Assembly: GCA_902492185.1 (NCBI GenBank)
Contig: CABUKY010000080.1
Span: 1 to 8,365, forward strand
Direction of reading: 5' to 3'
Length of the DNA: 8,365 bases
Origin: an uncultured Collinsella sp.
GTDB taxonomy: Bacteria > Actinomycetota > Coriobacteriia > Coriobacteriales > Coriobacteriaceae
Shown here: positions 5,687 through 8,365 of the stretch, in pieces
How positions within the stretch are numbered: position 1 is the first letter of the stretch
Layout of the letters: every line of letters begins with the position of its first letter
The notes under the pieces: generated by a model
The model's database searches: none
Told to the model about the DNA's origin: nothing
The model's input: the letters and a program-made list of their open reading frames with translations, nothing else
Made by a program: the position numbers and the translations under genes

Positions 5687-6580
5687 ATGGATACGAGTTA
5701 TTACAACCGCTTTGGTGCCGAGGAACTTACGCGCCGCTTGTCGAGCGAGACCTTGTTGGCGCAGGGCCCCATGGGCAGTGTTCTGTTGAGTGAGTACGAT
5801 GCCGCCGACATTCCACCGGCGTTTTGGAATCTGGCAGAGCCGCAGACCGTTTCTCGTATCCATCGCTTGTATGTCGCCGCCGGCGCGCAGGTGCTCATTA
5901 CCAACACCTTTCAGGCATCAAGCTATGCCCTCAAACACGACCAGATTGCGCCGTCCGTGGCGGAGGTCAATCGCGGGGCCGTCGACGATGCCCGCCAGGC
6001 GCACCCTCAGCTGCTGCTGGGCTCGATGGGCCCGATCGGTATTGAGTGGTTTGCCGAGGACTCTGCCGAGTATCGTGAAATCCGAGGCATTGCGCGCGAA
6101 CAGGCGCACGCCTTGCTCAATGCCGGCGTTGACGGTCTGCTGATCGAGACGGTGACGTCTATCCGTAATTTGCAGCCCATGCTTGCCGGCGCTCGAGATG
6201 CCGCCGACGGCATGCCTGTTCTGGTGAGTTTTGTCGTTGACGATAAAGGCGACCTGTTGGGCGATGGCCTCAACATCGAGGCAGCCGTTTTGTACGCCGA
6301 AAAACACGGCGCAAACTCGGTTGGTGTTAATTGCTGTTCGCTTGCGGCCGCGAACGCGGCGGTGCCCAGGATGGTTGCATCGGCGACTACTCCCGTCACG
6401 GTGCGTCCCAACGTGGGCGATCCGGTCCAGACTCAGGATGGCCCCGTATGGCACGAGAACCCCGAAGCTTTCGCGCGCGCATGCATCGAATGGAGACATG
6501 CCGGCGCCGCAATGGTGGGCAGTTGTTGTGGAACCACGGCAATCACTACGGCAGCGATGGCCGAGGCGCTCGATATATAA
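5687..6580 (+). CDS. Homocysteine S-methyltransferase domain protein (stand-alone, zinc-dependent)
   Basis: The 297 residues form one homocysteine-binding methyltransferase barrel, like the N-terminal module of MetH and like MmuM and betaine-homocysteine methyltransferase. The family makes methionine by passing a methyl group to zinc-bound homocysteine. The zinc triad is present: C216 in GVNCCS and C280-C281 in GSCCGTT. Other family marks are QGPMGS (26-31, the DGAMGT position), ITNTF (71-75), EVNRGAVDDAR (93-103), LGSMGP (111-116) and LLIETVTSI (151-159). There is no folate-, cobalamin- or SAM-binding module, so the methyl donor (S-methylmethionine, SAM, betaine or a partner corrinoid protein) cannot be told; I give no gene symbol. 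An extra cysteine, C217, adjoins the first ligand. The ATG lies 10 bases after the regulator stop, with only a weak CGGGA box, which suggests translational coupling in a two-gene operon. A strong terminator follows directly. Confidence 0.9.
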   Translation: MDTSYYNRFGAEELTRRLSSETLLAQGPMGSVLLSEYDAADIPPAFWNLAEPQTVSRIHRLYVAAGAQVLITNTFQASSYALKHDQIAPSVAEVNRGAVDDARQAHPQLLLGSMGPIGIEWFAEDSAEYREIRGIAREQAHALLNAGVDGLLIETVTSIRNLQPMLAGARDAADGMPVLVSFVVDDKGDLLGDGLNIEAAVLYAEKHGANSVGVNCCSLAAANAAVPRMVASATTPVTVRPNVGDPVQTQDGPVWHENPEAFARACIEWRHAGAAMVGSCCGTTAITTAAMAEALDI

Positions 6581-6585
6581 AGGGT

Positions 6586-6614
6586 AAAACCGCTCCATAC
6601 GGGGCGGTTTTTTT
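6586..6614 (+). terminator. Intrinsic terminator of the regulator-methyltransferase operon
   Basis: AAAACCGCTCC (6586-6596) pairs with GGGGCGGTTTT (6601-6611; one T-G wobble) around an ATAC loop, and the T-run continues to 6614. It begins 6 bases after the methyltransferase stop. Confidence 0.93.
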
Positions 6615-6622
6615 ATTGCCTG

Positions 6623-6685
6623 CATGTCCTCGGCAGCATTTGCCCAAATGGTGAATGCTGGTGCCGGCAGGTTGCCGAGTGCATG
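6623..6685. repeat. Nested inverted repeats upstream of the phosphohexomutase gene
   Basis: CAGCATT (6634-6640) pairs with AATGCTG (6654-6660), CTCGGCA (6629-6635) with TGCCGAG (6673-6679), and beyond a 2x2 mismatch CATG (6623-6626) with CATG (6682-6685). The two inner pairings share bases 6634-6635, so they are partly exclusive. The block lies between the preceding terminator and the probable promoter. It could be a structured leader if transcribed, or an intergenic repeat unit; I do not recognise it as a known riboswitch. Confidence 0.5.
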
Positions 6686-6714
6686 TTGCGGGTATACCCC
6701 ATGCGTACCATGAT
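6686..6714 (+). promoter_or_regulatory. Candidate promoter of the phosphohexomutase gene with a dyad in its spacer
   Basis: TTGCGG (6686-6691) and CATGAT (6709-6714) are 17 bases apart and would start transcription near 6721, 18 bases before the GTG start. Each box is a modest match (3/6 and 4/6). The spacer is largely the dyad-like stretch GGTATACC-CCAT-GCGTACC (6691-6709), and the perfect palindrome GGGTATACCC spans 6690-6699. A repressor or activator site here is possible. Confidence 0.3.
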
Positions 6715-6725
6715 CCAAACACTGT

Positions 6726-6731
6726 GAGGTG
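6726..6731 (+). promoter_or_regulatory. Ribosome binding site deciding the GTG start at 6739
   Basis: GAGGTG lies 7 bases before the GTG start. The upstream ATG at 6655 would add 28 residues with no family similarity and read through the dyad and nested repeats, so the GTG is favoured. Confidence 0.65.
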
Positions 6732-6738
6732 TCTGCGC

Positions 6739-8139
6739 GTGTGCGCGATAATTCATTTTGGAACTGACGGTTGGCGCGCTCGCGTCGATGAGGACTTTAC
6801 TGCCGATAACGTTGCCCGTATCGCCGATGCCGTCGGCGAGTTGTGGCAAAAGACCAATCCGGGCAAAACGGTATATATAGGGTTCGACACCCGGCCCCTC
6901 GCGAGCGAGTTCGCTGAGCTTGCGGCGGGTGTGCTAGCAGCGCACGGGCTGGACGCCGTGCTCGCTTCGCGACCTGTTCCGACCCCTGCCCTTACGTGGG
7001 CGGCGGCTTATGACGGTGAGGCGTGCGGCGCGCTCATGGTGACGGGGTCCCATCATCCGCAGGGTTATCTGTGCCTCAAGATTCGCATGGGTGACGGCTC
7101 GACCGCCAACCAGGATGTCATCGAAGAGCTCGAAGAGACCATGGCTCCCGAGCCAATGGGGATCGAAGGGCAATATCGCACCGCGGATATTATTCCTGAC
7201 TATATGCAGGCGGTGGCATCGTTTGTCGATGCCGAAGCCATCCGCGCCGCGCACCTGCGCGTGGTCGTCGATCCCATGGGCGGCGCAGCCCAAGGCTATC
7301 TAGCCGACTTGCTGCGCGAGCTTGGCGTTGAGGTGCACGAGATTCACGCCGGGCAGGCGTCTGACCAAGAAGATATCTGCCCCGACCCCGTTGAGCCTTG
7401 GGTGGACGCTTGCGAGCGCACGGTTATCGAGGACGGAGCTTGCGCTGGCCTGGTGACCGACGGCGACGCCGACCGCATCGGCGCGGTTGACGAGCGCGGC
7501 AGATATATACATCCGCATCAGATCATGGCGCTCGTTTTGGGCGACTTGGTTCAATTTCGTAATTTGGAGGGGCGCGTCGTCGTCAATCTTTCGTGCTCGA
7601 CGCTCGTGCGTCGCATTGCCGAGGCGCTTGGCTGCCGCGTGACCGTCAAACCGGTCGGTTTCAAATATATAGCGGCGGAGATGAAGAAGGGCGGCGTCCT
7701 CATAGGCGGCGAAGAAGCCGGTGGTATCGGCATTGCCGCGCATATGCCCGAGCGCGATGGAATCCTCGCCTGTCTGATTCTGTGTGAGCTTATGGCAAAG
7801 ACGGACGCGCCTTTGGGCGTTCTGGTCGACCAACTCGAGGACAGTTTTGGTAAGACGAGTTACGGTCGACGCGATTTACGCCTTGAGGCCGAAGATGCCG
7901 AAACGTTACGAACCCTGCTGCCGGGCGTAAACCCCAAGTCGATTTGTGGCAAGGTGCCGCAAAACGTTAGCCATATGGATGGCTTGCGTTTGGCATTCGA
8001 GGATGACACGTGGCTGCTGGTCCGTCCTAGCGGGACCGAACCGGTGGTGCGCGTCTACGCCGAGGGGTTCTCGGTGGAAGAACGTGATGAGTTGCTCGAT
8101 GCTGGCTGTGCTTTAGCTAGGGGGACGTATCCGCTTTAA
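6739..8139 (+). CDS. Phosphoglucomutase/phosphomannomutase family protein (alpha-D-phosphohexomutase)
   Basis: These enzymes interconvert hexose 1- and 6-phosphates through a phosphoserine, feeding glycolysis and the nucleotide sugars used for wall and surface glycans. The 466 residues match the bacterial family (about 450-475), with four domains. Motifs: HFGTDGWRA (6-14), typical of the N-terminus; VTGSHHP (101-107) with catalytic S104; the metal loop DGDADR (241-246); the sugar-binding loop GGEEAGG (323-329); and the phosphate-binding loop RPSGTEP (429-435). Two loops vary from the commonest forms: SHNP reads SHHP, and GEESGG reads GEEAGG. The open frame extends upstream to 6655, but similarity starts just after GTG 6739, and GAGGTG (6726-6731) ends 7 bases before it, so GTG is chosen. 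GlmM is unlikely, since its sugar loop is usually GEQSGH. Glucose versus mannose preference is not decided by these motifs. Three TAT-ATA codon pairs use the rare Ile codon ATA. Confidence 0.93.
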   Translation: MCAIIHFGTDGWRARVDEDFTADNVARIADAVGELWQKTNPGKTVYIGFDTRPLASEFAELAAGVLAAHGLDAVLASRPVPTPALTWAAAYDGEACGALMVTGSHHPQGYLCLKIRMGDGSTANQDVIEELEETMAPEPMGIEGQYRTADIIPDYMQAVASFVDAEAIRAAHLRVVVDPMGGAAQGYLADLLRELGVEVHEIHAGQASDQEDICPDPVEPWVDACERTVIEDGACAGLVTDGDADRIGAVDERGRYIHPHQIMALVLGDLVQFRNLEGRVVVNLSCSTLVRRIAEALGCRVTVKPVGFKYIAAEMKKGGVLIGGEEAGGIGIAAHMPERDGILACLILCELMAKTDAPLGVLVDQLEDSFGKTSYGRRDLRLEAEDAETLRTLLPGVNPKSICGKVPQNVSHMDGLRLAFEDDTWLLVRPSGTEPVVRVYAEGFSVEERDELLDAGCALARGTYPL

Positions 8140-8288
8140 CCATGAGACTGCCTTATATAAAGAGATGCTCGGCGAGCGGTAGGTAACGGCTGGCAAACGT
8201 TAGTCGGATCCCAAGATGTGTAGGAAATGTGTACGCCCAGATTCCCGCCCCCGGGGCCCCTCCGGTCTGGCAATATATCTCCTTGCCG
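8140..8288. other. Non-coding stretch after the phosphohexomutase gene, likely rRNA operon promoter/leader region
   Basis: No supported gene lies here. Visible items are TATATAAA at 8154-8161, which could be a -10 element but has no convincing -35 box; the short palindrome GCTCGGCGAGC (8167-8177); overlapping CCCCGGGG and GGGGCCCC palindromes (8249-8260); and a small inverted repeat GGCAA/TTGCC (8269-8273 and 8283-8287). I see no intrinsic terminator for the preceding gene. Given the boxA-like element downstream, this is probably where the rrn promoter lies, but I cannot place it. Confidence 0.4.
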
Positions 8289-8317
8289 CGCGGCCCGGTC
8301 GGACCGGATCAGCCGCG
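8289..8317 (+). promoter_or_regulatory. Hairpin in boxB position of a probable rRNA operon leader
   Basis: CGCGGC (8289-8294) pairs with GCCGCG (8312-8317); inside it CCGG (8295-8298) pairs with CCGG (8304-8307) around TCGGA, leaving ATCA unpaired. In rRNA antitermination leaders a boxB hairpin commonly precedes boxA, and this one ends 5 bases before the boxA-like sequence. Confidence 0.5.
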
Positions 8318-8322
8318 GGGCG

Positions 8323-8337
8323 TGCACCTTGAGAACC
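8323..8337 (+). promoter_or_regulatory. boxA-like antitermination element of a probable rRNA operon
   Basis: TGCACCTTGAGAACC, continuing GGATACTG, resembles rRNA boxA elements as I recall them: B. subtilis TGTTCTTTGAAAACT and the mycobacterial TTTGAGAACTCAATAG. NusB/NusE (S10) bind boxA in nascent rRNA to prevent early termination. As the element follows a protein gene, it most likely belongs to the leader of a 16S gene starting beyond base 8365. The same motif also occurs before 23S genes, but that would need a 16S gene upstream, which is absent. Confidence 0.65.
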
Positions 8338-8365
8338 GGATACTGCGAGGATGGACACTCACTTC

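Noticed and set aside
6655..6738. A 28-residue N-terminal extension of the phosphohexomutase.
   Set aside because: It is not similar to the family, crosses the candidate promoter and repeats, and GTG 6739 has GAGGTG at good spacing.
8136..8327. A 63-codon - strand open frame at the right edge.
   Set aside because: It lies within the probable rRNA leader, has no recognisable motif, and its start would fall in the boxA element.
1..8365. CRISPR arrays, tRNA genes, insertion sequences with transposase, phage or defence genes.
   Set aside because: I looked for regularly spaced repeats, tRNA-like cloverleaf arms, transposase motifs and known defence motifs on both strands and saw none.

Overview
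The window looks like ordinary chromosome from a moderately high-GC Gram-positive bacterium. Codon choice favours G/C third positions. The gene content (F1Fo ATP synthase end, murA, a LytR-CpsA-Psr protein with a Ser/Asp-rich tail) and the boxA-like sequence at the right edge, which resembles actinobacterial rRNA leaders, suggest an actinobacterium. A Coriobacteriia (Collinsella-like) host is my best guess, by inference only; no 16S sequence lies inside the window.

Layout, left to right. (1) Positions 1-1005: the 3' end of the ATP synthase operon, with the last 177 codons of atpD, complete atpC and a strong hairpin terminator. (2) 1019-3661: a cell-wall pair on the + strand, murA (TTG start) and an LCP-family wall-polymer ligase 12 bases later, closed by a hairpin terminator. 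(3) 3551-3885: a gene-free stretch between convergent genes, holding a perfect hairpin, a hairpin terminator, a REP-like repeat pair and the pepT terminator. (4) 3886-5133, - strand: pepT, a zinc tripeptidase. (5) 5254-6580, + strand: a DtxR/MntR-family metalloregulator and, 10 bases on, a stand-alone homocysteine S-methyltransferase domain, with a strong terminator. (6) 6739-8139: a phosphohexomutase with a GTG start. (7) 8140-8365: non-coding sequence whose end (a hairpin followed by a boxA-like element) resembles the leader of a ribosomal RNA operon; 16S rRNA probably starts just beyond the window.

Most of this is housekeeping, and I see no phage, transposase, CRISPR or defence gene. The most interesting part is the pepT / metalloregulator divergent region. 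It holds a perfect 18-base dyad (GGTATGCC-AC-GGCATACC, 5182-5199) that would cover the -35 region of both divergent promoters I propose. Together with the regulator's mixed metal-ligand set and a second, imperfect version of the dyad upstream of the phosphohexomutase gene, this suggests a small metal-responsive regulon covering peptide breakdown and methionine synthesis. The genes and the dyad are read directly from the sequence; the regulon is a hypothesis.
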